Of a stretch of 64,000 nt of DNA, positions 36,729-48,848 are shown in pieces. Position numbers and translations under genes: made by a program. Below the pieces are notes generated by a model that was not told the DNA's origin, made no database searches, and saw only the letters and a program-made list of their open reading frames with translations. Within the stretch, counting starts at the first letter, position 1; each line of letters begins with the position of its first letter. This stretch comes from Phallus indusiatus (taxonomy: Eukaryota > Basidiomycota > Agaricomycetes > Phallales > Phallaceae): positions 992,001-1,056,000 of the forward strand of contig JAQFWX010000009.1 in assembly GCA_027605045.1 (NCBI GenBank). Direction: 5' to 3'.

Positions 36729-38573
36729 CTCCAGCGTGAGGTTATATTATGTGATGTTGAATCATGTTACGAGATGAGATTTCTGATTTCTGTACATGTC
36801 GAACAGCAATATTCTGTTGTTCCACTTATACCGAAAGATGATTCTAAGCAGTATATTATATTATAGATTAAATTGAAATGCGCTCGCATTTCTGATTTCA
36901 TAGAAGTTTCATTCAAACTTGGCCTAATATATTCATCACACCCCGGTAACCAATTCAACTTAAAACGAATGTTTCATAGCCTTTCATTAATGAAAATTGA
37001 ATGAGATGCATGACAGTAAGTCAACGTGCCGTCTTTCGGTCTGAGGATACCACCGAGAGCTCACCAATTAAATGAAAGAAGAGAAGTACGTGGATTGAGG
37101 TGGCCTCCGTAAGTATTTCTTCTCGCTCATGGAAAATTTTCATTGGGACCTTGAAGTTATCCGGAAAATGAGATCGGCGTGGATGACTCTGATCGGTCAT
37201 AGTACATGAACAACTACTTACATGTCGTCGTGCGTCTGCCTGACCAGATTGATCAGAAGTCAAAAAATAGGACCCAACGACATTGATGTCGGAAAAAATG
37301 AAATTAATCTTTAATGAGAATCACCAATAAGTTTGTGTAAAAGCGGAAAGTGAGATCCAGCCGTACCATCCGAAGGTAAAAATTTTCCGCCAAAAAAATG
37401 TCGATTTGAGATCGACTTCTAATGCTAGTTCGGTGAAGGTCATGTGAAATTTGAACCAGTTGATTGAAAAAACGAGAACAAAAAATTCAAAAGAGCGGAG
37501 ACAAGGATCTTCCGCTTATCGTCTTGTAGGAAACACCCTGGCTAGGCCTCGAAGGAAATCCAATTCAATTGAAATTTTGAAGCTAAGGTTTGTAGCCGAG
37601 TTAGCAGCTCAAAAGTGGACAAGGAATATTTACACATACCATTTCCAGAAGTTACCAAAAATAGTCCGAAAGAGGAGTTACAATTAAATCATTTCATGGG
37701 TGTCTAAACGGTATGTAGATCGGGCCGAAGAATGCCTCCCGTGCCTCTAAATTCTAGGGATTAAAGTCATTTCACGAATTTTCAGCATAGCACCACTAAG
37801 AGTAATGAACACACAAGTAAGCAAAAACAAACCGAATCAGTGTCAAGGTTGCAAAACAGCGAAGAAAATTTTGCCTTTTTAACATTAGTGACAATGTAAT
37901 TTAAAGATCTCATCGGGGACTAGGCTGCACAAGACTGCGCATGTCGATGATTGTGCCACCGCTGATGCGTTGGTATTCGTATCATAATCTCCATATCTCA
38001 CGAAAACTTACATTTTCGGGAGATATCAATCTGTGAAGGTGTTATTATCCTCCATTCTAGATTGCGATCTAGGCGACATACTGCGAGTAGATTCTCCCGG
38101 CATTCCGCGGAGTGTAGCTGGGTTCATCCGACGTCGTAACCGCGGCACTTTTGAAGAAGCAGCTCCCGAAACTTCTGGCGAAAAGGCAAAAGAAAGTAAG
38201 AACGCGCAAGATGATCTGAATATCATGTACAACTGCTCTATTCCAATGCATGCAGTAACAAAACAATACTTGAACAACTATACACGACATATATATTGTC
38301 AGAAATACAATGAAATACCAGAGAAATGGAAGTCCATGAAGCGAAAGCGACGAAGTGATGATAAGTAAGGAGTGAGAAATGAATGGAAGGCACGGGCGTA
38401 TAAAACCAATCCGCGGATTTTGGAGCAGATAATGACGGTGACGAAAATGATGATTGATGATGTATGATGAATGGATTACAAAGGGAGGTTCAAAAACTCT
38501 AAAGCACACGGTATTAGCAAACACGTTCACGAAAAACAAGGTTTTCAAAAAAAAAAAGGCATTACCGTATGTT
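36729..38573. other. Gene-poor spacer
   Basis: Frames at 37021-37263 (minus), 37451-37687 (plus) and 38033-38368 (plus, antisense to a longer hydrophobic frame) lack motifs and convincing splice partners. No RNA gene or repeat is seen. Confidence 0.45.
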
Positions 38574-38874
38574 TTAACCCCTTCGGGATCCCATGATGAG
38601 ACCGACACTTCGTACTGTCCTAAGCGTTCCAGCCAGTGACGACGAAGATTTGTGGTTGTCGACGAGATGATCTTTGCAGTAGTGTTCGACGAATTTGACG
38701 ACCAGCTTTTCTACTTCATCGCACTTGACATTTGTGCCTCGACGTTCCACGCACTGGTGGAATTCCGCGGATTTTTTGCATCCGCATGAGTATTGAAGGT
38801 AGTTTTGCGTGCACCTATAATCATCGTTTCAGCAAAAAAAAACCTCTGGAGATAAACACACTCAAGACTTACAT
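38574..38874 (-). CDS. Tiny Cys-rich protein with start codon split by an intron
   Basis: Exon 2 (38814-38574) encodes a compact protein reading CTQNYLQYSCGCKKSAEF, then QCVERRGTNVKCDEV, then EHYCKDHLVDN, and ends with a basic tail. No ATG in this frame precedes the first Cys. A perfect donor (GTAAGT) and a GATTATAG acceptor define a 58-nt intron (38872-38815). It joins AT (38874-38873) to the G that opens exon 2, making ATG, with Met directly before Cys. The product is 81 residues with six or seven Cys and no signal peptide. A TATA-like ATATAAAT lies at about 39030-39023 on the same strand, 150 bases upstream. The Cys spacing (CxC..C..C..C) suggests a small metal-binding or disulfide-rich fold; I do not recognise the family. 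Confidence 0.7.
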
Positions 38875-41800
38875 GACTCCTTTTTTTCCAAGTCTCGTCT
38901 TAACAGTGGCTAATCCCTAAGACGCTCGACAAGAGGCAATTCGACGTAGTGTTGAATTATGGGGAGAAAACCAATGTGTGTGAGAGCTTGAAGGAAGCAA
39001 AAAATCCTCAACTCGTCCCTCGATTTATATCTCACATCTGAGTTCTAAAGGCTGCTCTGCACCCTGAGGTCAAAGATCTGATCGTGATGGAGCCGTACCC
39101 GGCCTGCACCAATTGCGCGCCCCGCACTAAGGGTAAAAAGTATCCAGCTGTTCATCCGGTGACCGCCGTCCAAATATTTTTTTAGTAGCCTTTTCGCCAA
39201 ACCCCAATACTAGACCGACGGAGTCGCTGTTGACATGGACAAGGAGTAGCTTGGAGGTCTACTACAAATTAAACTGCACTGCTTATTAACCAATTCTGTT
39301 CTTTGCATACTATCAAACTGTAATGCGACCTCCCTTTTGCCGCAGGCGTTCAGGAACATGCAATATGAGCAATTTTTTTTTCTCTCGCGTTTTTTTTCAT
39401 CCCTTCGCTTGAACGAACAAATGGAACCGTGGATGGCCGTGCAACGGGCCAAGTCAAAAATTGATCTAAAAATAAGTCAATGATATTGACACTCTAGACT
39501 ATGGCAATATATTTTTCTGCCGTTCTCTTCTTCTCCCAAAGAGGGACTTCAGGCTTAGGGTCGACCATTCAAAGTAATATGACATGAAGGTCCACTGAGA
39601 CATACATAATAGGGACTAGGGACGAGTGGATCAGATTAGACTGAGACACCTAATTGTTCAATTCAAAATCACAAAAATTAGTTACTAACCATTTGGTCTA
39701 ACAGCAGTCTAAATGAATTCAAAGAGTCTCCCATATATGGAGAGTGATGCGCAGACGAACTTTTACAGCTTTGAAAAAAGTTCTTTATTTTTTTTCTCAG
39801 GTGTAACCGAGACATCTTGATTTGAGCGCTGCCGACGTGAGAACAGGAAAGTTTATCAGTGATCGCATGAAATTGCGACTTGGTAAGAATCTTCTAGCTC
39901 GCAATAATATGAGGCCGGCTAGAAAGTTCAGCAATCATCCGGTTTCATCTGTGCAGTTCTTTGTCTTACCATGTCATTCAAGGACTAAAATGTACATACT
40001 ATGACATCCAACTCCTTGAGCACCACGGCGTAATATCGAGATGCGGGGGTCAAAATCAGACGCGATTATTGATCCAGGGTTGAATGTTCCGATCTTTACT
40101 GGGTCTCCTGATACGACACTCTACCTCCGGACCAAAGGATTCTTTCCCAAGTGGCCAGAACACCGTCATAGGCCTGTCAGTCATAGCATGCGGAGAAAAA
40201 ATTGGCAAAGACCCGTCTCCGGAACCTTCCTTCTGATAGCAGCGACGATATTCAAATTACTGAGTGCATGCACACTATCATTTGCCTCTTTTCAATGACT
40301 ACAAAGCAAACAAAATTAGTGCCATGTGCGTAATCAATGGGGCTATAAATTTATCTCCGGGGTATGGCCGTATGAAATGCGCACATGGCGGTCTCCACCG
40401 TATCCAGAGGCGCAGCATCAAATCTAAAGCTGAAGTTTGGACTTTTACCTCCGTCCTCCGTTCCTTGAATATGTACATATGATTCAACATCAATACAATG
40501 GAAAACCTCCGGATTCATTCGAAAGCGACTGTGTAGCAGTAGCTTGCAATGTACTCTGTAAGCGACCCGTAAACCTACGTTGTTTTTTAATATTCAACTG
40601 CAGATTCGCGTTTCGTACAAGCAAAATGTTGGACACCTAGCCAAGCCTAGCCGCTTGTTAAACGACAGCCAGTGAAATAAAATGAAATGAAATGATTTTA
40701 TTTTAAAGCAGACTGGTCCGTACTACGTCATTTCAAAAGTGTCTAAGTCACATGATTTTTTACTACCTTCTGCTCACTGTGCACTCAGCAAACTCGCTAC
40801 ACCATCCATGACCATGAGGCCTACGAGCATGCATGAGACGTCAGCCAATATCTGGTATATAACACATTATCTACGTTATGGTACCGGTTATTCCATTTCG
40901 AGATCTCAGCTCCTTCACTTGCATGAATTTGCCGCCGCCCCGACTCGGTTCTTCGCATGAGGAGATTTTGAAAACCGAGTCGGCGTCTTCAAGTTTCGGA
41001 CGGCGCGATGAGATGAGATGACAAAGGAAGTTAGAACTTCAAGAATTCGAAGGCACGTCATGCGAGCGCGGCGAAGCTCAAGAGTTATTGGATTACACTG
41101 ATGATGGTGATGGGCGGCCCCGTTATTTTAGACCTTCAAGTGCTGACTCTGGCTGAACGATGATCGATAAAACGTGTTTCAAACCGGGAATAAGTGGTCA
41201 AAAAAGAAAAAAAGAAGAGAGCGAACGCGAAACGAAACTTTTCTCCTTTCGGCTTCTGTGTTCTGGAGTAAGCGAAAGGAGACTCCAGTTCTAAAACGAC
41301 TTATCAAGTGTTGTCAGGAGACCGAGAGCGTCGCATGAAGACGTCACGCGCCCTGGCCAAACGACAATAGGGGATGACAGTTGATAAATGTGAGACCGCC
41401 AGGGTATCCGTAGTGTGTGTGCGCACACCTGAGATATACGATCATCAATGTCCCTGATAGATAGAACGTGAGTCCTGCGAATGATAACCTAAATTGAAAA
41501 TGAAGTATCAGCCTGAGAGTATATTATGAAAACTCGCTAAGTCCACTTAACCCATGATTCATGAAAGATCCGCGAACTTTGAAATAAAAAACCACCCCAG
41601 TTCAGAAGTACATTGGTTATGACAGGTTATGACATGGTCAGAAGACCTGAATTTGAAATCGTAAACCAGTTTTGTTGAGGTCTCCTGTCCAATTTAGGGT
41701 AGTATTCCTGATAAGTGGTAAACTTCGAGAAACCTGGGAAAAGAAATAATCAACGATCATGTTCTATAGATAGACATTTACCTTGTAGGACCGACTCCAA

Positions 41801-43215
41801 CGATATGATAACTGTGGATGCTTCTCAATTAGGAGAAACCGAGAAACCTGAAACTTAACACCACGCGGTCGGATTCGGTATAGCAGTCCAAGATCATAGA
41901 GATGTCCAGCCGGAGCATCAACAATACAACAATGCCGTAGAAATCATATAGCATGAAGTTGGCCGTGACCCATCTTCGGAGTCTTCGGAGGAAGAGTTGC
42001 CAGCGAGAAAAGAAGCTCATTAATACACAATACATCAAAAACGAAAGTTTTACTTACGTAAATATAGGCTGCTCAAAGATGATTCATAATGAGTCAAAGA
42101 ACGATCGGTGGATATATATGACCGCTGCCAGCAGCAGTGGGGTTCATGCCGGCGATAGCATACTCGTTGAGTCACAACTGTATTACCCAAGTTACGTGGA
42201 AAAGGACAGAGAAAGCGTCCAAAAGATACACGTGAGCGCTCGTTTACCATAACGCTGCATTATCAGAGTTTGTTCCCAATATCAAATATCAGAAATAGAA
42301 GATGTGGAAGAGCGTCGGTGTCAACGAGTAGCCAGCGCGCGGAAAGCCTGGCTGTGTACTTAGCTACATCACGAATGTCATCACAACCGTTGAAGTTTTA
42401 ACAATGATAAAAGAGATCCCATTCGATTCGATAAGGAAAAATCATGCACGAGCAATACGTATCGGAAATATGATCCGCTGGGAAACACACGATAGACCAA
42501 AGGAAGAGAGATGAGCAGTGGAAGGTTTTTGTGAGGACAGATAGGCACAAAACGCGCTTTGGGGCATTGAACAAGGGAAGTGATAGCGGACATTAGCGAT
42601 GGGGTTAACGATTTATAAAGATTGTTATGACCGGAGAACGCCAAGTACAACTATTGTAGAAAAATAATATAAGAAAAGGGAATGCAAAAGAATATGGATT
42701 TCACCTTGTCAGGTCAGAATTTGGAGCAAACGGTGCTCTCTACATCACAACCTACGAGTTTAACTTCTGGACGGTGACGGTCAACGTCGGTCATTCTGGT
42801 GCAAGATTGATTTGAGAAGTGTTACATGTGACATTGGCGACGACGAAAAACGCGTCCAAAACGCGTCCGTAGCTGCTTGGTCGATGAAGATACTCTCTAG
42901 ACGAGCTCATGGGAGCTATCGAAGAAATCTCAAGACCTAAACTACGGAGCCAGTCTTCGACGCAAACTTTGCGTATTTGTGTATCCATTCTCGCGGAGTC
43001 AACGCGCCGGAGCTAGTGATAGATGAATTTTAGTAGAGATTAGGGTTAACCTATATCGCACTCTTCCTCTTCTCAAGTCTTGACCAAGATTAACTTGTAT
43101 ATCAACTTGAACAACCACCAAGTTTGATGGACACTCATTGGCCTAAAAGCATTGTTCACCAATTCAGTGACTGCGCGAGGACAAAGTCGAGGTCCTGCGG
43201 AGCTCGTGTCGGAGT
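38875..43215. other. Gene-poor stretch, 4.3 kb
   Basis: No gene with motif or splice support was found. It contains a short (ATGAA)-type microsatellite at about 40683-40695 and several chance frames of 60-100 codons. About 42381-42650 has an open frame on the minus strand without recognisable content. Confidence 0.45.
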
Positions 43216-43876
43216 GTGGAAGGCCTTGTGCCGAACCTAGCTCGCCGTCGGCTTAGACAGATGCGTAAGTCGTTGATCCACAACGAATATCAGGTTTGTC
43301 TCATTACTATCATGGCAATCCAACCAGGCATGACAATCCAACAAGACTATGCTTGGCCAACCGCTCTTATTACAGCATTAAAGCTTGGTTGCAGCACCGG
43401 CCACATCAATGGAGCCTGCACGCAACTCATGGCATATTGCTTTCTTCAAGACCTGGAAAACCTCAACTTTATGGTAACCCCAGACTTCATCTACGAACCT
43501 GACACTGCGCCCACACTCCGCTTGGTCATTTCCGACAATGATTACAGACCCTTTTGTTTTGCTATAGTGAAAGATGAAAGCTGGGCTAAGGACGCTGAGT
43601 TGCGGTATCGAGCCGATAGACAGATACGTGAAGAATACGCATATATGTTTCAGCGCTCCCCTATCTCCCGTCCCTGGGGAATAAGCTTTCTCGGCACATC
43701 CATACGCATTTATTCTGGGAAGACGGAATCGTGCGAGGTGAATCCCCCATCCATTCCTTCTTTCTCCAACGTTTTTGGCTAGAGAGTGGGATCTGAACCT
43801 GCTGTCTCAGAGAGGCTTTGACACAATCAAACACATAGTAAACGATATCTGGCACCAGACAGAAAATTCAAATTAG
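43216..43876 (+). CDS. Orphan protein, weak PD-(D/E)XK nuclease-like signal
   Basis: A 515-nt exon and a second exon (43783-43876), joined by GTGCGA..GCTAG in phase, give about 202 residues. The first exon is open well before 43216 with no upstream ATG in frame; an ATG at 43312 is the other start candidate, so the 5' end is uncertain. Features seen are GHINGACTQLMAY, TPDFIYEP, CFAIVKDESW, then LRYRADRQIREEYAYMF and WGISFLGTSIRIY. The order PD..(A)IVK..RxxADxQIRxxY recalls PD-(D/E)XK-type nuclease-like families that are expanded in agaricomycetes. The acidic/basic catalytic set is not complete enough to claim activity. The C-terminus ends GFDTIKHIVNDIW. No neighbours give context. Confidence 0.55.
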
Positions 43877-46800
43877 CTCATCCTGGAGGTAATCATTCAA
43901 GGTAATTAGCTTAGTATTACAATTCGTTCTTTTTTCACCTCACTGTTTGTCAGGACCAAGCACGTACACCTCTGGTATCGGTTTCTGGTGGGTCGTTCGG
44001 ATCTGGCTATGGCTAGGTATTAATTTCTAGATACAGCTTGTTTTGGTAAAAATAATGTATTTGATGAAAGATAATAAAGAAGGCTTTAAGTAATCACTAC
44101 CGGTTTGCGACCGAGAGAAATGCTAAGGTATACCACTATCTAGTACAAAGTACTGTCAAAGTTATTATACGTGTTTCTGATCGCCGAGTCAGAGTGGCTT
44201 GTTTGAAGAAGGATGTAAAATAAAAGAGCGCAAATACTCTAAAGAAATTTCAAAGAACCACGAAAGAAAACCTGTAATTTTCTGAGCTGAATCTTAGATT
44301 ACCACCCCTCTCAATTCCATGACATAAACCAATTGATATTTTTTCTCCTTACCCATCTCTACTTCCGCTCACCTCGAACTTTCCTTGCATATACTTATAC
44401 CAGAGTGATGATAGTCTGGTAATTAGCGTGTCCAAGTCGCGCATGGGTTCGAGTCCTGAGGGTGACGTTTTCAGTCAGAGTAACCTTCAAAGATGATATT
44501 AATAATATACTTTTACTAAATCAAGACAGTATTGTGTCGTGTTTGGTTATTTAATCAAGCCCGTTGCTGTACGCCCGAATCTGTAGGAGGTTTCTAAATC
44601 AATCAGACAAATTTACCATTTACTTTAGGCTACGATGAAATTGTAAGCAACTGTAACTTTATTAGTGACCCGAAGGAACAGCAAGTCCAACAATACATGA
44701 AATTTTAAAGCTTTAGTACTTTAATGCCCGAGCCGTCCGAGCTTAAAGCATGAAAATCTCCTGTCGGATGTTGATGTTCGTAGTCATGTCAATATTTTGT
44801 CGAACAACAATACTATGTAGGAGATAAAGTTGAAATCATTCTCAGTGAGTTCAAATTTAATCCTCGCAAATTGCCGCGTCCAAGTGTATAAACATTGAGC
44901 ATGGGTATTATGATGATAGGCGGCGCCGGCGGGCGACTCGAATTATGTACAATTTGCAAATTCGAGTAAACTGCCGGACGGGCTATTTACCAAAAGGCCA
45001 TATCTCTATTTTTGTATGAAATATACTAAATGCAACGCCTATTCTATCAAAAAACTCACAGATTCAAAATGACGGAACTTTGCGCATCTGCTAGTGTTTA
45101 AGGTATGATTCGTCATTCGTTATGAGATCGAGATTAGCAGTCTCAATTTTCAAATAAGAACTCGATAGACATATCCATATCATAATGAGAAACCAGTGAC
45201 GCGGATACACAATGCTATCACCGATTCCGTCGTGAAAAAGAAACGCAGGACAGAACTAATCAACTAATCTTTGGATCGCGCGAGTAATCGGGACAGTAGG
45301 TTGATGAGCGACGGTCTGAGTCCTTCCAAACAGGCTTCTTGCGATGAAGAAGATCTACATAATGTACTGAAGCTTGAAATATGCGAATTTACTTACGACG
45401 TCCTGTGGATCGGGCATACAATCACTTAGATTTGTTAACACGAGAAGCAAACGTCAGATCATGTTTGTGGAGCAATTCAGGCTAGCGCTACAACGTATCC
45501 GGGCCCTTTGGAGCACAATCCGAGAAAGGCTGACTGCGGCAAAGCAACAAAAAAATTGACGAACCATTGCCCCCAAAAAGAATAGTAAACGTAACCTTCA
45601 CCGCGCTCTGTAAATCTAGGGATGCCGTTATTTTAATGAAGCACGGGCTCAAAAGTGATAGCTCAGGGTTGAAGTTGAATGCCACACCGAGCTTTTTTAC
45701 ACGATCACCGAGACAAAAAAAGGATTCAATTCTCCATCCGCCACGGCCACGTGCGATACCCCACGCTAATGATCGTCCGTCGTCGTCGTCGTCACATCAT
45801 GCATGACCGATAATCATCTGACATCATTCCCTATTTCGAATTCCTCACAACCCTTCAATTATGACACACTGAGAAGCTCGTGGTGGATTAGGTCAAATGC
45901 TTCTTCACCACCCTAACCTTACATACTATCCTTCAAGTTTTGCCAAATTTCCACATATGGGCAAGTTTGGACTTTGGCTCCTCCGGCGTTCTCTCTCAAG
46001 TCCAGCGTTTTCTAGGGTCGCGCCGATGTAATGAAATGGCGAACGGCAAGTTGAGATGGCCATAAGCTCCACGACGTATTCTGAATGATTGCAACTGCTG
46101 ACTGAACAATCATGAGAATACGTTCTAATCATGGATCCTGCTACATCTTCAGAGGACAAGGAAACGACGGAAAAGGAAGATATAGAGCTTGAATGGGTCT
46201 ATTTGCTATATATATTCTTAAGGAAGCCATGCAAGAGAAAATCAGTGTTGACAGGTAAACCGTGTGTGTGCGCTGCTACCAGTCATAGCGTGCTGCGCAA
46301 CCCCTTTAGTAAGTACTACTAATAATTGAACAATGATTGAGTGGGTTTCATCACTGAACCAAAAATGAATTACATACCATCAACTCATCTCAAATTATAC
46401 CAAAGGTACCGGTGAGAGATGAGCTTGGAACGGAAGTTTGGAACTTAACACGGTCAATTTTGACCTAGGACGACTTAAACTCATTTCCCTCTCATATTAA
46501 TTAGCACAGAAGTTTAATTTTTCGGATTATAAAATGAACGATAGAAGCATTGGCAATGGCGCCATTTCATGTTCACTAACAAGCACACCGCTCTTTATCT
46601 ATTCGTAGCTGATACACACGCACACCCCTTTTCTGAACCATTCACCATCCAATGACTTTACCCGGCCCTACTGAGTACCCTTATGCCAGCTTAATCATCA
46701 ATTGTGACAGAATCCACGCCAGCATTAAAGTTTCCCCGTCTCGGTGAGAAAACACAACAAGATCTATATTTACTTTTTGACAGGTTTCCTTCTCATCGAT

Positions 46801-47939
46801 GGTGAAGGATCAAATTTTCGTGATAGTTGAAGGTGAAGGGAGGGAAAACCTAATTGCGAAGGTAGTTCGAGACTCGGGGGAAATTTGAACCTTTACTGGC
46901 GTCGCACACCCTGGACTCTGGCGCCAGTGTGCAGGCTGCGTGTACGCGCGGCATGGACTGGTACGGAGAGTTCACTTACAAACAAACAAGCCATGGCGTG
47001 GACACAGGCTTCCGTATCAAGATATACCAAAATCTTTCCTGACGAATTTCTCATTTGGCTTCAGCGATGTGGCAACCTCCGAAATGGATTAAACAACTTA
47101 CGGAAATACATAATATTCAACGGGCCATGGCCCTGCGTCCTGACCCCAACTCCGAATTTCAAATGTTTTTTACGAGCTTCTAGAAGTCCTCAGATTCTTT
47201 ATTCGGCAATCCCGCTCTTTGAAAATGAAAAACAGCTTCGACAATTCTTTCAGAATATAGAATAGTCAACGATTGAGATGGTTGCTCTGAATAAAGAATG
47301 ACGTTATGCCACCAAATGAGGGCAAAACAATTGAGTCGGACCTGTCATATGCACAATACAGCAGAAGTTCTGAAGATTCAGATCTACTATTCACTATTTA
47401 GTATTGCCATTTTTACACATTTAGTACATTACCAGGAATGGTATAACATCGGGGAACGAATATGGAAAGCAAGATTACACTATCCATGACATGACCTACG
47501 CTGATTGGCCACACAACATTCCGTTTTCGCCGGGGAAACACCACGTGATTCACGTTTGCCGATCGGACGAATCGCCACCAGCGATGTGAGCACCGGGCAG
47601 GTTCTTTGATGACCCATACCAGGTACAAAAGAGATAATCCATGTGTATAAATCGTTACAAGTACTTTAATAATCATTTGTTATTCGGAGGAGATATTGCC
47701 CACATAGATGCAGGGGAAAAACATTACGACGGAAGAACGTACGATGGAAATAAGGGGAACATATCAAAAAAAGAAGAAATCGAAGGGAAAAAGGGGGAGG
47801 AGAGTACAAGGTATCCGCAAGTGGAGTGTTCTTATCCGTTTGTGCCAACTTGGTGTAAACAAAAAAAGATAGAGAAAATAACAAAAAGACGCATGACCAA
47901 AAAGCACGTGGAGGTGTGCGCGCGTGCAAACTAGTTTTT
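43877..47939. other. Gene-poor stretch, 4.1 kb
   Basis: Nothing certain is seen. A B-box-like GGTTCGAGTCC at 44446-44456 lacks a foldable tRNA. A (CGT)n microsatellite lies near 45778-45793. A 63-codon frame at 46131-46322 starts MDPATSSEDKETTEK and reaches a GTAAAC donor but no partner exon was found. The frame at 46885-47265 has no motif. The last 300 bases are probably the ATO gene 3' UTR. Confidence 0.45.
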
Positions 47940-48848
47940 TTACGTTTGTTTTGAGTAGAAACCACGAGGGAGGTAGAGCCCCGAATCTTGTTTGGTGAAC
48001 AAGACTGAACTTCCGGTGTAGAACGCGACAAGAGCAGTTGCAATTCCCATAGCGCCACCGGCTTTCATGACAGATTCTTTGCCCGTGAAGGAAGCAGCCC
48101 CAAGAAGGAGAAATGTGATCCACAAGAAGCCAAATAGAAGGTTAAAGGCGACGTGGGTCCTGATTGATGCGATACTATTCATGTGAGAAAAAAATAACGA
48201 AGTTAGCACAGTTCCTGAAATATGAAACAGATGGTTATCTACACTTACAAGAAGATAAACGTTATAGCGAACCACGCCATAAGATAGATGCCGACAGCAT
48301 TCTCGAATTCTTGGGTGTTCGGATACGCAGCAGCAACACCGGTTGAGGGAATCAAGATGAGCGCGTAAGATATCCAAAAAGCACCGTAAGAAGTGAAAGC
48401 CTGGAGGGGGACGGGGCAATGGAAGTTAATATCCAGATAAGGAATTGACAAAGTATATGCTGAGATATGGACGCACAGTGGCACCAAATGTGTTACCAGC
48501 GACAAATTCCCATTGACCAGCCAACAACTGGGAAGCACCACCCATAGCGACAGCCAAACCGACAACAACATTGGGGACGGTGATATGACGCGCTTGGACA
48601 TTGTACAATGACAAAACGAGGGTAGTCAAAGCGAAAGCGAACAATCCCCTGATTACAGAAACAAGTCAGTAACTGATATGGAGAACAACGCCCAAGACAT
48701 ACAATGGAGCAGGGTTAGCAATTTTACGAAGACCATAGCCTTGGACGGCAAGCTGACGAGCGTAGGACGCATCGAAGGTAGCCTTGTCGTAGACTGGTTG
48801 GTCGACGGTAGCGGGTGCAGAGTTTTCTCCCTTTTCGACGTCAGACAT
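47940..48848 (-). CDS. ATO/GPR1/FUN34/YaaH-family acetate transporter
   Basis: Four exons (48848-48703, 48648-48477, 48400-48249, 48174-47940) encode 234 residues. The N-terminal 40 residues are hydrophilic, followed by the family signature NPAPLGL (45-51), which starts the first of six membrane helices. Further conserved parts are NVVVGLAVAMGGASQLLAG, NTFGATAFTSYGAFW and AWFAITFIFF. Family members form plasma-membrane hexamers that carry acetate or ammonium-linked monocarboxylates and respond to acetate and starvation. Both NPAPLGL and the G-x-(T/A)-F-T-S-Y-G-x-F-W pore segment are intact. The start at 48848 precedes an MSDVEKG N-terminus. An AT-rich TTTAAATA run at about 48991-48998 may be the TATA element. 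Confidence 0.93.

Noticed and set aside
38069..38608. 179-codon hydrophobic frame on the minus strand
   Set aside because: It overlaps the 3' end of the small Cys-rich gene in another frame and is a string of Phe/Ile/Leu-rich residues from AT-rich antisense sequence, with no motif.
44400..44466. Possible tRNA around a GGTTCGAGTCC B box
   Set aside because: No acceptor stem or D arm can be paired, and the T stem is only partly matched; probably chance or a very old relic.
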